A stretch of DNA of 64,000 nt from Burkholderia sp. HI2500 (GCF_002223055.1 NZ_NKFL01000004.1:744001-808000); one strand, 5' to 3'. Shown: positions 28,901 through 38,585, counted from the stretch's first letter. Program-made: numbers and translations. The notes: generated by a model from the sequence alone, not told the origin.

Positions 28901-29291
28901 CGACTACCTGTCCGCGTGGCTCGCGCATCTTGTCTACTGCGCGGTGGAGCCCGGTGGCCCGCGCCGCACGCTGTGGTTCGGCAGCGGCGGTGCATTCGAG
29001 CTGACGCCCGTCGCGGCGCCGCTCGAGCAGCTCGCGCCGCTGGCCGCGCTGTTTCGCGCGGGGCGGCGCATGCCGCTGCGGTTTTTTCCGCGCAGCGCGT
29101 GGGCGAGGGTGTCCGACGGCGAGGCGAAGGCCGCGAGCGTCTGGATCAACGAACGGGTCGTGAGCGAGGCCGACGATCCGGCCATCGCGATCGCGTGGCG
29201 CGGTGCGCATGCATCGCTCGACGAGCCGTTCGGCACCCTCGCGCGGCTCGTGTTCGATCCGCTCGTCGCACATCTGAAGGAGGTCGCATGA
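25953..29291 (+). CDS. recC: exodeoxyribonuclease V gamma subunit RecC
   Basis: 1112 residues, the family length. It begins MLHLFYSNRHETLADALLEDL and contains QQVIVPSAALRRRLELDIAARNGVCANVEFTYLAQWLW, as RecC proteins do. RecC is an inactive helicase-like scaffold that recognises Chi and splits the two DNA strands in RecBCD during double-strand-break repair. It is the first gene of recC-recB-recD; its TGA overlaps the recB ATG (ATGA). The C-terminal third (RKLWFGSGGAFELTP and onward) is divergent but in frame. Confidence 0.93.
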   Translation: MLHLFYSNRHETLADALLEDLAAFPARNGPWAPQQVIVPSAALRRRLELDIAARNGVCANVEFTYLAQWLWAQIGRVLTVPARSPFAPDRLVWRCYRLFAQAADGAPWLASPRLAAYLSASDDAMRYELAHRVAAVLDHYLTYRPEWLAAWQAGESVLAGDGAPRGISDAARDDERWQAALWRALLAELSDSGTPPAHRFLVEARHLDPQAIARADWPESVSVFALPTMPPLHVALLRELSRWIDVRVYALNPCREFWFDIVTAAHAEALDAAGRLDYQEVGHPLLAEWGRQTQAQLHMLHELTESAASGDASRFVENPAPTWLARVQNAILELQPEAEIGDTPAERGIEVHVCHSLARQLEVLHDRLLAWFDADASLQPSDVLVAVADLAAAGPLIDAVFGTAGAGGSRVPYRITGLPPSQANPVARVLLDWLALPERQVGAPELVEWLRVDAVAARYGIDAAALETVQTWLAAAGARRGLSPLASDDAAVPSPRHTFSDALARLFLGYAMPEGAAPVGAWLPIEAATGSEAELLGRLARFTDDLDGFSRRLAESHTPQGWSELFADTLARFFDSGAAYADALAGVRDALDAMLAAMTEGAPDEALPAAVVRAGLAAALDDPARGGVPWGGVTFSSLTSLRGLPYRVVCLLGMDDGVLPSLARADEFDLMAVLPKLGDRQRRDDERNLFLDLLLAARDRLMIAYTGRSIRDNAPLPPAALVDELLDHLALVTAGPDAAPDAVDAARRAFVVEHPLQPFAAAYFQPGSELVSFDAERATLASLLAAEASRDGPRELPFFAQPLPAEPVEPVAFSEFERFWRHPARALLRARLGIVLADAQAELLDTEPFALDFAGSDALAERVLPLLIESDEGGVHDHALRIADASPELPGGATGAVWRDQALGSMTQLASNVRRALADGMERRPFTLTVVPAWPDTEQALFGADDARLSGDAVSAPLDLHGTLNRLTPAGQIIYRYARPSARDYLSAWLAHLVYCAVEPGGPRRTLWFGSGGAFELTPVAAPLEQLAPLAALFRAGRRMPLRFFPRSAWARVSDGEAKAASVWINERVVSEADDPAIAIAWRGAHASLDEPFGTLARLVFDPLVAHLKEVA

Positions 29292-32200
29292 GCGCCGTGT
29301 CGCAGCCGCAGCAGGCGCTCGAACTCGACGTGTTCGCGTGCCCGCTCGACGGTGTCAACCAGATCGAGGCGTCGGCCGGCACCGGCAAGACCTGGAACAT
29401 CTGCGCACTGTATGTGCGCCTGCTGCTGGAGAAGGATCTCGGTGCGGATGAAATCCTCGTCGTGACCTTCACGAAAGCGGCGACCGCCGAACTGCACGAA
29501 CGGATTCGCGGTCGCCTCGCGCAGCTCGCGCATGCGCTCGACACGGGTGACGACGGCGGCGATCCGTTCATCGAGCGTCTGCTGGAAACCACGCTCGGCG
29601 AAGACGGTGCGCTCGATCCCGAAACGGCCGCGAAGCGGATCCGGCGTGCGCTGCGCGCGTTCGACCAGGCCGCGATCCATACGATCCATGCGTTCTGCCA
29701 GCGCGCGCTGCAGGAAGCGCCGTTCGCGGCGGCGATGCCCTTCGCGTTCGACATGGAGGCCGACGATGCGTCGCTGCGCTTCGAACTGGCAGCGGATTTC
29801 TGGCGCACGCGCGTCGAGCCGGCAGCCGCGCGCTGGCCGGGCTTCGCGACCTGGCTCGTCGAATCGGGCGCCGGCCCGGCCGCGCTCGATGCGCAGCTCG
29901 CGCGCCGGCTGAAGAAGCCGCTCGCCGCGCTGCGCTGGGACGGCGTGACCGAGCCGGACGAATCGGCCGAGGCGGCGGCCGCCGAATGCTTCGCCGAGGC
30001 CGAGCGGATGTGGGCGGCCGAGCGCGACGCGATCGATGCGTTGCTGCGCACCGCGCAGTCCGCGCTCAACCAGCGCTCGCACAAACCCGAGGCCGTGGCC
30101 GATGCGCTGGCCGCATGGACCGCGCATTTCGCGCAGGGCGACGCGACGGCTGCGCTGCCGAAGGCTGCGCTGAAGCTCACGCACACCGCGCTCGTGAAAG
30201 CCACGAAAAAAGGCGGCGCGACGCCCGAACACGCATTCTTCGACGTGGCCGACGCGCTCGAAGCGGCCGTGGCCGCGGCCGAGGCCGCGCAGCGCGCGCG
30301 CTGGCTCGCGCTGATCGCCGAATGGCTCGACATGGCGCCGGGCGAGCTGGCCGAGCGCAAGCGCACGCGGCGCGTCGTCTCGTTCGACGATCTGCTCGCG
30401 AACCTGTACCACGCGCTGCATGCGCATCCGTGGCTTGCCGAAACGCTGCGCGCGCGCTATCCGGCCGCGCTGATCGACGAGTTCCAGGATACCGACCCGC
30501 TGCAGTTCGCGATCTTCGACCGGATCTTTGCGCCGGGCGGCCCGCTGTTTCTGGTCGGCGATCCGAAGCAGGCGATCTACAGCTTCCGCGCGGCCGATCT
30601 GCATACCTATCTCGCCGCGCGCGCACGGGCGAGCGCGTGCTACACGCTCGCGGTCAACCAACGTTCGACGCCCGCGATCGTCGATGCATGCAACCGCTTC
30701 TTCATGTCGAATCCGCGCGCGTTCGTGCTCGACGGGCTCGACTACTACGCGGTGCGTGCCGGCACGCGCGTGCGCGCGCCGTTCGTCGACGCAACCGATC
30801 CGGGCCCGGCAGGCGACTTCCGGGTGTGGGCGTTGCCAGGCGGCGAAGGCACGTTGCTCAAGCGTGATGCACAGGCACAGGCCGCTCAGGCCTGCGCCGC
30901 CGAGATCGCGCGGCTGATGCGCGGCGCGCGCGAAGGGCGCGTGCGGCTCGGCGAGACACCGCTGTCGCCGGGCGACATCGCGGTGCTCGTGCAGACGCAC
31001 CGGCAGGGCAGTCTCGTGAAGCGCGTGCTGTCGACGTGGGGCATCGGTAGCGTCGAACTGGCGCAGGCTTCGGTGTTCTCGACCGGCGACGCCGAGCAGC
31101 TCGAGCGCGTGCTGGCGGCGATCGATGCACCGGGCGACCTGCGGCGCTTGCGCGCGGCGCTCGCATCCGACTGGTTCGGCCTCGATGCCGGTGCGCTGTG
31201 GCGGATGGAGCAGGGCGACGGCGACGCGCAACGGGAAGCATCGGCGGCGGACAGCGCCGACGCGATGAGCTGGGTCGAGCGCTTCTCGCGGTATCGGCTG
31301 TTGTGGCGCGAACGCGGCTTCGCGGTGATGTGGCGCACGTTCACGCGGGAGCTGCGGATAGCCGAGCGCCTGATGGCCGGCGCGGACGGCGAGCGCCGCG
31401 TGACCGACATCAACCATCTGGCCGAACTGACGCAGGCACGCGCGTCCGCGCAGCCGGGCATCGCGCCGACGCTGCGCTGGCTCGCCGCGCAACGGCTCGA
31501 CGGCGGCGGCGAGGAAGCGCAGCTGCGGCTCGAATCCGATCGCAACCTCGTGCAGATCGTCACCGTGCACAAGTCGAAAGGCCTCGAATACGCGATCGTG
31601 TTCTGTCCGTTCCTGAACGACGGCGCGTTGCGCGAGCCGCCCGCGTCCGCATTGCCCGATGCGCGCGAGTATCACGACGAGGCGGGCGACGCGGTGCTGC
31701 ATTACGGCTGCGACGACGAGGCGGCCGAGCATGCGGCGCGGCAGGCGCTGCGCGAGCAGGCGGCGGAACGCGCGCGGCTCGTCTACGTGGCGCTCACGCG
31801 CGCGGTTTATCGCTGCTATGTCGTCGCCGGGCCGTACCTGTCGTCGCGCTCGACGCGTGAATCACGGCGCAGCGTGCTCAACTGGCTCGTCGCGGGCGCC
31901 GGCCAGTCATTCGATGCGTGGCTCGACGAGCCGCCCGACGAGGCTGCGCTCGATACAGCGTGGAAGGCGCTCGCGGGTGGCCCCGTGAGCGTCGCGCCGC
32001 TACCGGCGCCCGTGCGACCCGAACGTCTCGCGGCCGGGCACGACGCATCGCAGACGCTCGCGGCGCGCCATGCGACGCGCGTGCTGCGCGATGCGTGGCG
32101 GATGGCCAGCTTCAGTTCGCTGACCGCGTCGATGGCGCGTGAGGAGGCGGGTGTCGCGGCCGTGCCCGATGACGAGCTGCGGCCCGATCACGATGCACTG

Positions 32201-32998
32201 GCCGCGGTGGCGCCGGATGGCGAATGGCTCTTGGCCGATCCGGTTGCGCCCGAGCCGCCGGACGACGATATCCTCGTGTTCCCGCGCGGCGCGGCGGCCG
32301 GCGAGTGCCTGCACCGCCTGTTCGAGCTCAGCCGCTTCACCGAGCCCGAGTCGTGGCCCAGGGCCGCGCTCGGCGCGCTGCACGACCGGCCGGTCGAGGC
32401 TGTGCCCGAGCTGGCCGCGCGCCTGCCGGCGATGATGGTGCAGCTGGTCGACGATGTCGTGCACACCGAGCTCGTGCCGGGCATGCGGCTCGCCGATCTC
32501 GATCCCGCGAAGCGGCTCGACGAAATGGGTTTCCTGTTCCCGGCGCCCGCGCTCGACCTGATGGCGCTGCGCCGGCTGCTGGTCGCGCACGGCTACCCGG
32601 ACGTTGCACTGGAGGCGGGCATGCTCGCCGGTTTCATCAAGGGTTTCATCGACATGATCGTCGAACACGACGGCCGCTTCTGGATCGTCGACTGGAAGTC
32701 GAACCATCTCGGCACGACGCCGGACGCCTATGGCCCGCGCGCGCTCGACGTCGCGATGGCCGATCACGCGTATCACCTGCAGGCGCTGCTCTATACGGTC
32801 GCGCTGCATCGCTACCTGCGCGGCCGGCTGCCCGACTATGACTACGACACGCATATCGCGGGCTACCTGTACCTGTTCGTGCGCGGTGTACGGCCCGGCT
32901 GGCGCAGCGGCGGCGAACCGGCCGGCGTGCATGCGCGGCGGCCCGAGCGTGCGCTCGTCGACGCACTCGACCGGATGATGGAAGGGGGCCGCGCATGA
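29288..32998 (+). CDS. recB: exodeoxyribonuclease V beta subunit RecB
   Basis: 1236 residues from the ATG at 29288, overlapping the recC stop. UvrD-like helicase motifs are present: Walker A EASAGTGKTW at 27-36, motif II LIDEFQDTDPLQ near 395, QIVTVHKSKGLEY near 760, and VYVALTRAVYRCYV. The C-terminal nuclease motif is GFIDMIVEHDGRFWIVDWKSNHLG with the catalytic D-x-K. It is the 3'-5' helicase and the only nuclease of RecBCD. Gene order C-B-D without ptrA between recC and recB is the usual betaproteobacterial arrangement. Confidence 0.95.
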   Translation: MSAVSQPQQALELDVFACPLDGVNQIEASAGTGKTWNICALYVRLLLEKDLGADEILVVTFTKAATAELHERIRGRLAQLAHALDTGDDGGDPFIERLLETTLGEDGALDPETAAKRIRRALRAFDQAAIHTIHAFCQRALQEAPFAAAMPFAFDMEADDASLRFELAADFWRTRVEPAAARWPGFATWLVESGAGPAALDAQLARRLKKPLAALRWDGVTEPDESAEAAAAECFAEAERMWAAERDAIDALLRTAQSALNQRSHKPEAVADALAAWTAHFAQGDATAALPKAALKLTHTALVKATKKGGATPEHAFFDVADALEAAVAAAEAAQRARWLALIAEWLDMAPGELAERKRTRRVVSFDDLLANLYHALHAHPWLAETLRARYPAALIDEFQDTDPLQFAIFDRIFAPGGPLFLVGDPKQAIYSFRAADLHTYLAARARASACYTLAVNQRSTPAIVDACNRFFMSNPRAFVLDGLDYYAVRAGTRVRAPFVDATDPGPAGDFRVWALPGGEGTLLKRDAQAQAAQACAAEIARLMRGAREGRVRLGETPLSPGDIAVLVQTHRQGSLVKRVLSTWGIGSVELAQASVFSTGDAEQLERVLAAIDAPGDLRRLRAALASDWFGLDAGALWRMEQGDGDAQREASAADSADAMSWVERFSRYRLLWRERGFAVMWRTFTRELRIAERLMAGADGERRVTDINHLAELTQARASAQPGIAPTLRWLAAQRLDGGGEEAQLRLESDRNLVQIVTVHKSKGLEYAIVFCPFLNDGALREPPASALPDAREYHDEAGDAVLHYGCDDEAAEHAARQALREQAAERARLVYVALTRAVYRCYVVAGPYLSSRSTRESRRSVLNWLVAGAGQSFDAWLDEPPDEAALDTAWKALAGGPVSVAPLPAPVRPERLAAGHDASQTLAARHATRVLRDAWRMASFSSLTASMAREEAGVAAVPDDELRPDHDALAAVAPDGEWLLADPVAPEPPDDDILVFPRGAAAGECLHRLFELSRFTEPESWPRAALGALHDRPVEAVPELAARLPAMMVQLVDDVVHTELVPGMRLADLDPAKRLDEMGFLFPAPALDLMALRRLLVAHGYPDVALEAGMLAGFIKGFIDMIVEHDGRFWIVDWKSNHLGTTPDAYGPRALDVAMADHAYHLQALLYTVALHRYLRGRLPDYDYDTHIAGYLYLFVRGVRPGWRSGGEPAGVHARRPERALVDALDRMMEGGRA

Positions 32999-35307
32999 AC
33001 GCGCAGGACGACACGCTCGAATTTACCGGCGGCCTCGTCGCGCGGCTGCCCGAACCCGCCGATTTCGGCATCGCGCTCGCGGAAGGGTTTGCGCGCCGCA
33101 TCGGCGATCTGGCTCGTCGCGCCGGTGCGCCGGCCGCGGTCGCGCGCTGGGCGGCGCGTGCCGCGTTCGCGACGAGTCGCGCGACCGCGGGCGGCCACGT
33201 GTGCGTCGCGCTCGGCGCGCTCGCGCAGCGCTACGAAGCCCCGCTCGACGAAGTCCGTGCGGCGCTTGCCGCGAGCGGCGTGGTCGCGTTCGGCACGCTC
33301 GCACGCGGCGACGAGCGGCCGCTGATCGTCGACCGCCACGATCACCTGTACCTGTCGCGCTATTTCGACTACGAACGGCGGCTTGCCGATGCGCTCGTCG
33401 CGCAAGCCGGTGTGGCCGCGCCGGACGAAGGTCTAGCGCCCGACCGGTTGCGCGACAGCCTCGCGCGTTACTTCGGGCCGGCAACCGGCGAAGTCGACTG
33501 GCAGCGCGTCGCGGCGATCGTCGCGCTGACGGGCCGCGTGACGATCGTCAGCGGCGGCCCGGGCACGGGCAAGACCACGACCGTCGTCGGCGTGCTGGCC
33601 TGTCTGCTCGACGCGCATCCGGGGCTGCGCGTCGCGCTGGCCGCGCCGACCGGCAAGGCCGCGCAGCGGATGCAGGAAGCGCTGCATGCACGGGCCGGCG
33701 ACCTGCCGCCCGAACTCGCGGCGCGCCTGCCGGATACGTCATACACGCTGCACCGGTTGCTCGGCGGCGGCGGGGCGGCCGGGTTCCGGCATCATCGCGA
33801 CAATCCGCTGCCGTACGACCTGATCGTCGTCGACGAGGCGTCGATGATCGACGTCGCGCTCGCCGCGCATCTGCTCGATGCGCTCGCGCCGGGCGCGCGG
33901 CTCGTGCTGCTCGGGGACAAGGACCAACTGGCCGCGGTCGAGGCGGGTGCCGTGTTTGCAGAGTTGAGCGCGCGGCCGGCGTTTACCGTCGCGGCGCGCA
34001 CGCGCATCGCGCAGGCGCTCGGCATCGACGAGGCGGCATTCGTCGCGGCGCTGCCGGTGCGGGACGACGCCGCGACCGCCGCCGCTCCCGCTGCGCATCC
34101 GGCTTCCGTCGCGGTCGAGGCGCCGGCGCCTGCCGCGGCCGCTACGCGCAAACCAGCGTCGCGACGGAAAGTCGATGAGCGACAGGCATCGCTTTTCGAC
34201 GACGAACCGCAGGATGACGACAGTTCGCCGTCCAGCGTCGCGCCGCCGCCGGCCGCAGGTCCGGCGCTGACCGAAACCCGTGAGCCGGGTGAGGCTGGCG
34301 CGGCAGGCGACGCCCCCGCGTGGATCGAGGTCGACGAACTTGCGTGGCTCGACGCCGTCGAGCTGCCGCCGTTCGACGCGGGCGACGCGGCGCTTGCGTC
34401 GATCACATCGATATTGCCGGGCGAACCCGCCGCCGCGCCCGCCACGCCCGCACCTGCACCCGCACCCGCACCGCTCGCCGACTGCGTGGTCTGGCTCGAA
34501 CGCAATTACCGCTTCGGTCTCGATTCACCGATCGGGCGGCTGTCGCTCGCGATCCGCAGCGGCGACGTGCAGGCCGCGCTCGACGCGCTGCCCGCCGACG
34601 ATTCGGCCGCCGCGTCATTCCACGACGATGCGGGCGAGTCGCTCGCGTCGTCGACGGTCGAGCGGCTCGCGCGGCGCTTCGGCGCTTACCTCGACGCGTT
34701 GCGCGACACGCTGGCCGCGCCGGCGCCCGATCCGCTGCCGCTGTTCGACGCGCTCAACCGGTTCCGGATCCTGTGCGCGACCCGTAGCGGCTTGCGCGGC
34801 GCGGAGCACGTCAATGCGCTCGTGGCCGCGCACGTGCGCCACGCGGCGCGGGTGCCGCTGGCGGTCGGCGCGCACTGGTTCACGGGGCGGCCGATCATGG
34901 TGACGCGCAACGACTATGCGCTCGGGCTGTTCAACGGCGATATCGGCATTGCGCTGCCCGACGCGCACGGCGTGCTGCGCGTGTGGTTCAGGCGCGCGGA
35001 CGGCACCGCGCGCGCGGTGTCGCCGGCCGCGCTGCCGCCGCACGAAACCGCGTTCGCGCTGACGGTCCACAAGTCGCAGGGCTCGGAATTCGACGAAGCC
35101 GCGCTCGTGCTGCCGGCGTCGTTCGGCCGCGTGCTCACGCGCGAGCTCGTCTATACGGCCGTCACGCGTGCCCGCACGCGCGTGCAGGTGATCGGGCCGC
35201 GGCGCGTGCTCGCGCAGGCGGTCGCGACGCGTACGCAGCGCGATTCTGGGCTCGCGGCACGCGTCGACGAGGCGCTGGCACGGCGCCGCAAGGAGGTTGC
35301 GCGATGA
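32995..35307 (+). CDS. recD: exodeoxyribonuclease V alpha subunit RecD with long internal insertion
   Basis: 770 residues, against 608 in E. coli. Start overlaps the recB stop (ATGA). Superfamily 1B helicase motifs: Walker [16 protein letters not shown] near 183-196, [14 protein letters not shown] near 277, and [13 protein letters not shown] near 690. It is the 5'-3' helicase of RecBCD. Between [11 protein letters not shown] (about 320) and the conserved [15 protein letters not shown] (about 500) lies an insertion of roughly 130-140 residues rich in Ala, Pro, Asp and Glu. Inside it, QASLFDDE at 397-404 resembles the beta-clamp-binding pentapeptide QL(S/D)LF. Confidence 0.94.
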   Translation: MNAQDDTLEFTGGLVARLPEPADFGIALAEGFARRIGDLARRAGAPAAVARWAARAAFATSRATAGGHVCVALGALAQRYEAPLDEVRAALAASGVVAFGTLARGDERPLIVDRHDHLYLSRYFDYERRLADALVAQAGVAAPDEGLAPDRLRDSLARYFGPATGEVDWQRVAAIVALTGRVTIVSGGPGTGKTTTVVGVLACLLDAHPGLRVALAAPTGKAAQRMQEALHARAGDLPPELAARLPDTSYTLHRLLGGGGAAGFRHHRDNPLPYDLIVVDEASMIDVALAAHLLDALAPGARLVLLGDKDQLAAVEAGAVFAELSARPAFTVAARTRIAQALGIDEAAFVAALPVRDDAATAAAPAAHPASVAVEAPAPAAAATRKPASRRKVDERQASLFDDEPQDDDSSPSSVAPPPAAGPALTETREPGEAGAAGDAPAWIEVDELAWLDAVELPPFDAGDAALASITSILPGEPAAAPATPAPAPAPAPLADCVVWLERNYRFGLDSPIGRLSLAIRSGDVQAALDALPADDSAAASFHDDAGESLASSTVERLARRFGAYLDALRDTLAAPAPDPLPLFDALNRFRILCATRSGLRGAEHVNALVAAHVRHAARVPLAVGAHWFTGRPIMVTRNDYALGLFNGDIGIALPDAHGVLRVWFRRADGTARAVSPAALPPHETAFALTVHKSQGSEFDEAALVLPASFGRVLTRELVYTAVTRARTRVQVIGPRRVLAQAVATRTQRDSGLAARVDEALARRRKEVAR

Positions 35308-35708
35308 TGATCCGCTATACGCTCGATCCGGCCGAAGTCGAATGGACGGCCGTGCGCGCGCAGGGCGCGGGCGGGCAGAACGTGAACAAGGTGTCGAGCG
35401 CGATCCACCTGCGCTTCGATATCCGCGCGTCGTCGTTGCCGCCCGTCATCAAGGAGCGGCTCCTTGCACTGTCCGACCAGCGCATCACGCGTGACGGCAT
35501 CGTCGTGATCAAGTCGCAGGAATATCGCACCCAGGAGAAGAATCGCGAAGCCGCGCTGGCGCGACTCGATGCGTTGATCAGCGGCGTTGCATTCACGCCG
35601 CGCGCGCGGGTCGCCACGCGTCCGACGCGTGCGTCGAAGGAGCGGCGGCTCGAGCACAAGTCGCGCCGCAGCGTGGTGAAGTCGGGAAGAGGGAAGGTGA
35701 CCGACTAA
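35304..35708 (+). CDS. arfB: ribosome-rescue peptidyl-tRNA hydrolase ArfB (YaeJ)
   Basis: 134 residues. The ATG at 35304 overlaps the recD stop. The catalytic GGQ is in [12 protein letters not shown] at residues 23-25, with the class I release-factor fold after it. The C-terminal tail is strongly basic ([20 protein letters not shown]) and enters the empty mRNA channel of stalled ribosomes. ArfB hydrolyses the peptidyl-tRNA on non-stop complexes. Linkage by ATGA to the recBCD operon is notable, since both handle damage, but may only be operon convenience. Confidence 0.93.
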   Translation: MMIRYTLDPAEVEWTAVRAQGAGGQNVNKVSSAIHLRFDIRASSLPPVIKERLLALSDQRITRDGIVVIKSQEYRTQEKNREAALARLDALISGVAFTPRARVATRPTRASKERRLEHKSRRSVVKSGRGKVTD

Positions 35709-35766
35709 CGAATGGATGAGCGGACGAACGACGGGTGCGGTAGCCGGTCGCCCGCCGTCGTGCCGG

Positions 35767-37047
35767 CTAGCGCATCACGGTCCCGGCGCTGTCGAGCACG
35801 AAGTCGACGCAGAACACGACCAGCCGGTTCTGCGCGCGGATCGCGACGGCGGCCGTATAGCAGTCGCGGCCTTCCGTCAGCGAGAAGTGCGGGCCCATCA
35901 GCGCGACGCGTCCGGGCGCGGCGATCGCGCGCTGGAAATACGGGCGCCGCGACCAGTTGCTGTGGGTTTCCGGGAAGAGCGGCGAGAGGCGGGTGAAGCC
36001 CGCCTGGCCGTCGTCGGCGCGCGCGCCGATCGACGGCAGGAACTGCTCGCCGGTTTCGTCGGTGACGAACACGCGGCGCGCGGCCGGCACCGCGAACACG
36101 CGCTGCGCGGCGTCCTGCAGGTTGCCGCTTGCGGAAAACGCCGCCGCGCCGGACAGCACGAGCCGCTCGATCGCGTCGAAGCCGGGCTGCTCGGCGGCGA
36201 CCGGTGTGTGCCGGCGCGCGATGAAGCGCTGCCACGCGGCGTCGAGCATCGCGGGTGCTGCCGCGCTGGCATGGGCGATCGATGCATCGGGCTGGCCGAA
36301 CTGGAAACCCTGCACGAAATCGATGTCGGCTTCCATCAGCGCCTGCAGCGAGTCGTCGCTCTCGACGCCCTCGGCGAGCACCATCGCACCGGCCTGATGC
36401 AGCATCGACACGAGGTGATGCATGATCCTGCGATCGTCGGCCGAACCGGTCGAGCGGACGACGAGCGAGCGATCGAGCTTGACGATGTCGGGGCGCGCGC
36501 GCCACACGCGGTCGAAATTCGAGAATCCCGTGCCGAAGTCGTCGATCGCGATCAGGAAGTCGCGATGCTGGATCATGTCGATCGTGCGGGCGAGCGCGGC
36601 TTCGTCGCGCGACGGCTGTTCGACGACTTCCAGCACGATGCGGTTCGGCGGCAGCGCGAAATGCCGGCACAGCGCCTCGACGAATTCGCGCTGCACGAGG
36701 CCCGAGTCGAGCACGCGCGGGTTGACGTTCAGGAACAGCCAGCCGTCACCGATGCCCTGCGCGACGAAGTTGGCCGTGTGCAGGCAGCGCGCGAGCCGGT
36801 CGAGCAGCAGCGCGTCGGCGTCGGCGCGCGTCTTGTCGAACAGCGCGGCGGGTGAGATCAGGGCGCCGTTCGGATCGACGACGCGCAGCAGCGCTTCGTA
36901 GCCGACGACCCGCTTGTGCGTGATCGACAGCACGGGCTGGAACACGCTGCGCAATGTCGTGGTGCGATAGGTGGCGACCCAGCCGCCGGGCGTCGGCGTG
37001 AGGCGTTCGAGCAGGGAGTCGAGCGAGAGGTCGCGGGCGGGCTTCAT
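35767..37047 (-). CDS. cyclic-di-GMP phosphodiesterase, EAL domain with C-terminal YkuI/PDC-like sensor
   Basis: 426 residues from the ATG at 37047. The EAL domain spans about 30-265 with the residues for catalysis: YEALLR, LNVNPR, LEVVEQ, AIDDFGTGFSN, VKLDRSL, LAEGVESDD and QGFQFG. It therefore should hydrolyse c-di-GMP. The last 150 residues (RVFVTDETGEQFLPS ... RRPYFQRAIAAPG ... CYTAAVAIRAQNRLVVFCVDF) look like a PDC/PAS-like sensor, as in the YkuI C-terminal domain. There is no membrane helix and no GGDEF, so it would be cytoplasmic. It converges on arfB with a 58-base gap that contains a TAGCCGG/CCGGCTA stem. Confidence 0.88.
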   Translation of the reverse strand: MKPARDLSLDSLLERLTPTPGGWVATYRTTTLRSVFQPVLSITHKRVVGYEALLRVVDPNGALISPAALFDKTRADADALLLDRLARCLHTANFVAQGIGDGWLFLNVNPRVLDSGLVQREFVEALCRHFALPPNRIVLEVVEQPSRDEAALARTIDMIQHRDFLIAIDDFGTGFSNFDRVWRARPDIVKLDRSLVVRSTGSADDRRIMHHLVSMLHQAGAMVLAEGVESDDSLQALMEADIDFVQGFQFGQPDASIAHASAAAPAMLDAAWQRFIARRHTPVAAEQPGFDAIERLVLSGAAAFSASGNLQDAAQRVFAVPAARRVFVTDETGEQFLPSIGARADDGQAGFTRLSPLFPETHSNWSRRPYFQRAIAAPGRVALMGPHFSLTEGRDCYTAAVAIRAQNRLVVFCVDFVLDSAGTVMR

Positions 37048-37506
37048 GTCAACGGTGCCCGGGGCCAAGCGGCAGAACGACGGCGCGCCGCCACGCTGAA
37101 GCAGTCGCACGCGCCGGCGGACGCGAAAGGACATGGAACATCGAGGCCGCCTTCTGCGGGTAAGTGTCCGGAGTGTAGCGGGAACGCGGCGGCTCGCGTA
37201 TCAGGGAAACTCCAGACACACGCGGGAACGGAACTGCGGCCGGCGCCGCTCGCATGCGCGCCGCGCATGACCGCCGCGCAGCATCGGGCGTCGCCGCCGC
37301 ACATGACAATCCGGCAGCATGCCATGCCATGCCATGCCATGCGAGGCGGGAAATCCTGGCGGCCGGCAAGTGGCGAGCGAAGGTCGCCGTCAGACGAATG
37401 CCGGTCGCGCCGCGGCACTATCCGCGGGCGCGGCGATCAACAGCCTGCGCCCGGTCGTCACGCATCACGGCCGCAGCGATGGCGGCGCGTGCCCCCGAAT
37501 GTATCG
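37048..37506. repeat. 459-base gene-free region with five tandem CATGC units
   Basis: No supported gene. CATGC is repeated exactly five times at 37318-37342. The region lies upstream of the EAL phosphodiesterase (starting at 37047) and downstream of the DMT exporter (ending at 37507), both leftward, so it must hold the EAL promoter. Short ATG-rich frames here are by-products of the CATGC units. Confidence 0.6.
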
Positions 37507-38433
37507 TCAGGTCGCTTCGCCGCTGCGCGGCCGGATCCCGGGAATCCGCTTGATCGCGCCGGTCGCGAGCGCGGTGCCGACGAGCACGATCGCGCAGCCT
37601 TCGATCATCACGGCCGACACGTGTTCGCCGAGGAACAGCGCGCCCCACAGCAGGCCGAACACGGGAATCACGAACGTCACGGTAATCGCTCGCGCGGGGC
37701 CGATGTGCGCGATCAGGTGGAAGAAGATGAAATACGCGATGCCGGTGCAGGCGACGCCCAGCGCGAGCACCGAGCCCCATGCGTGCGCGCTGACCGGCGC
37801 GGCCGGCCAGGTGGCGATCGCGAACGGCAGCAGCAGGAGGGTCGAGCCGATCATGCTGCCGGTCGCGTTGACGAGCGGATCGACGCCGGTCAACTTGCGC
37901 TTCGTGTAGTTGGCTGCGATGCCGTACAGCAGCGTCGCACCGAGCGCCGCGGCGGCGGCGAGCGCGGTCGCGGCGGCGCCCGTTTCGCCGTGCGCATTCG
38001 CGATCTGGTTCCACACGAGCGTGAGCACGCCGGCGAAACCGATCACGAGGCCGAGCGCGCGCGGCAGCGACAGCTTGTCCTTCAGCCACAGGTAGGCCAC
38101 GAGCGCGCCCCACAGCGGCGTCGTCGCGTTGATCACCGACGTCACGCCGGCCGACAGCGTCAGTTCGGCGAACGCGAACAGGCAGAACGGAATGCCCGAG
38201 TTCAGTGCGCCGACGACGAACAATGGCCACGCATGACGGCGCAGCCGGGCGCCGAGATCGGCGGGTTTGAAGCGCGTGAGCGCGAAGCCGGCGAGAAACA
38301 GCGCGCCGATGCCCACCCGCAACGCCATCAGCGGCGCGACGCCGAAATCGACCACGCCGACTCGGATGAACAGGAAGGACGCGCCCCACAGGGCGGCGAG
38401 CACGGTCAGCAGGAGAGCGTTCTTGGGTGACAT
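37507..38433 (-). CDS. EamA/DMT-family transporter
   Basis: 308 residues with ten hydrophobic helices in two EamA repeats. Typical landmarks are ALWGASFLFIRVGV in helix 1, NSGIPFCLFAFAELTLSAGVTSVINATTPLWGALVAYLWLKDKL in the first repeat and IGPARAITVTFVIPVFGLLWGALFLGEHV in the second. The family exports amino acids or metabolites. The specific substrate cannot be told. It stands alone. Confidence 0.88.
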   Translation of the reverse strand: MSPKNALLLTVLAALWGASFLFIRVGVVDFGVAPLMALRVGIGALFLAGFALTRFKPADLGARLRRHAWPLFVVGALNSGIPFCLFAFAELTLSAGVTSVINATTPLWGALVAYLWLKDKLSLPRALGLVIGFAGVLTLVWNQIANAHGETGAAATALAAAAALGATLLYGIAANYTKRKLTGVDPLVNATGSMIGSTLLLLPFAIATWPAAPVSAHAWGSVLALGVACTGIAYFIFFHLIAHIGPARAITVTFVIPVFGLLWGALFLGEHVSAVMIEGCAIVLVGTALATGAIKRIPGIRPRSGEAT

Positions 38434-38585
38434 CGATCGGCGAGGGCGGGGACGGGATGCGAGGAATCTTACACCGCGTTACCGCCCCGTCGTTTCACGA
38501 TCGGATGAAACGACAAGAAACGGCCATTCCGCCGGTTTGCCGCCGGCCGGCGGCCGCGCCGCCACGTGCGGCGCGGCCGATCAGG

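Noticed and set aside
38562..38578. GC-rich hairpin after the Tyr/Pro-rich lipoprotein gene
   Set aside because: Good stem but no T-run on the relevant strand; may just reflect base composition.
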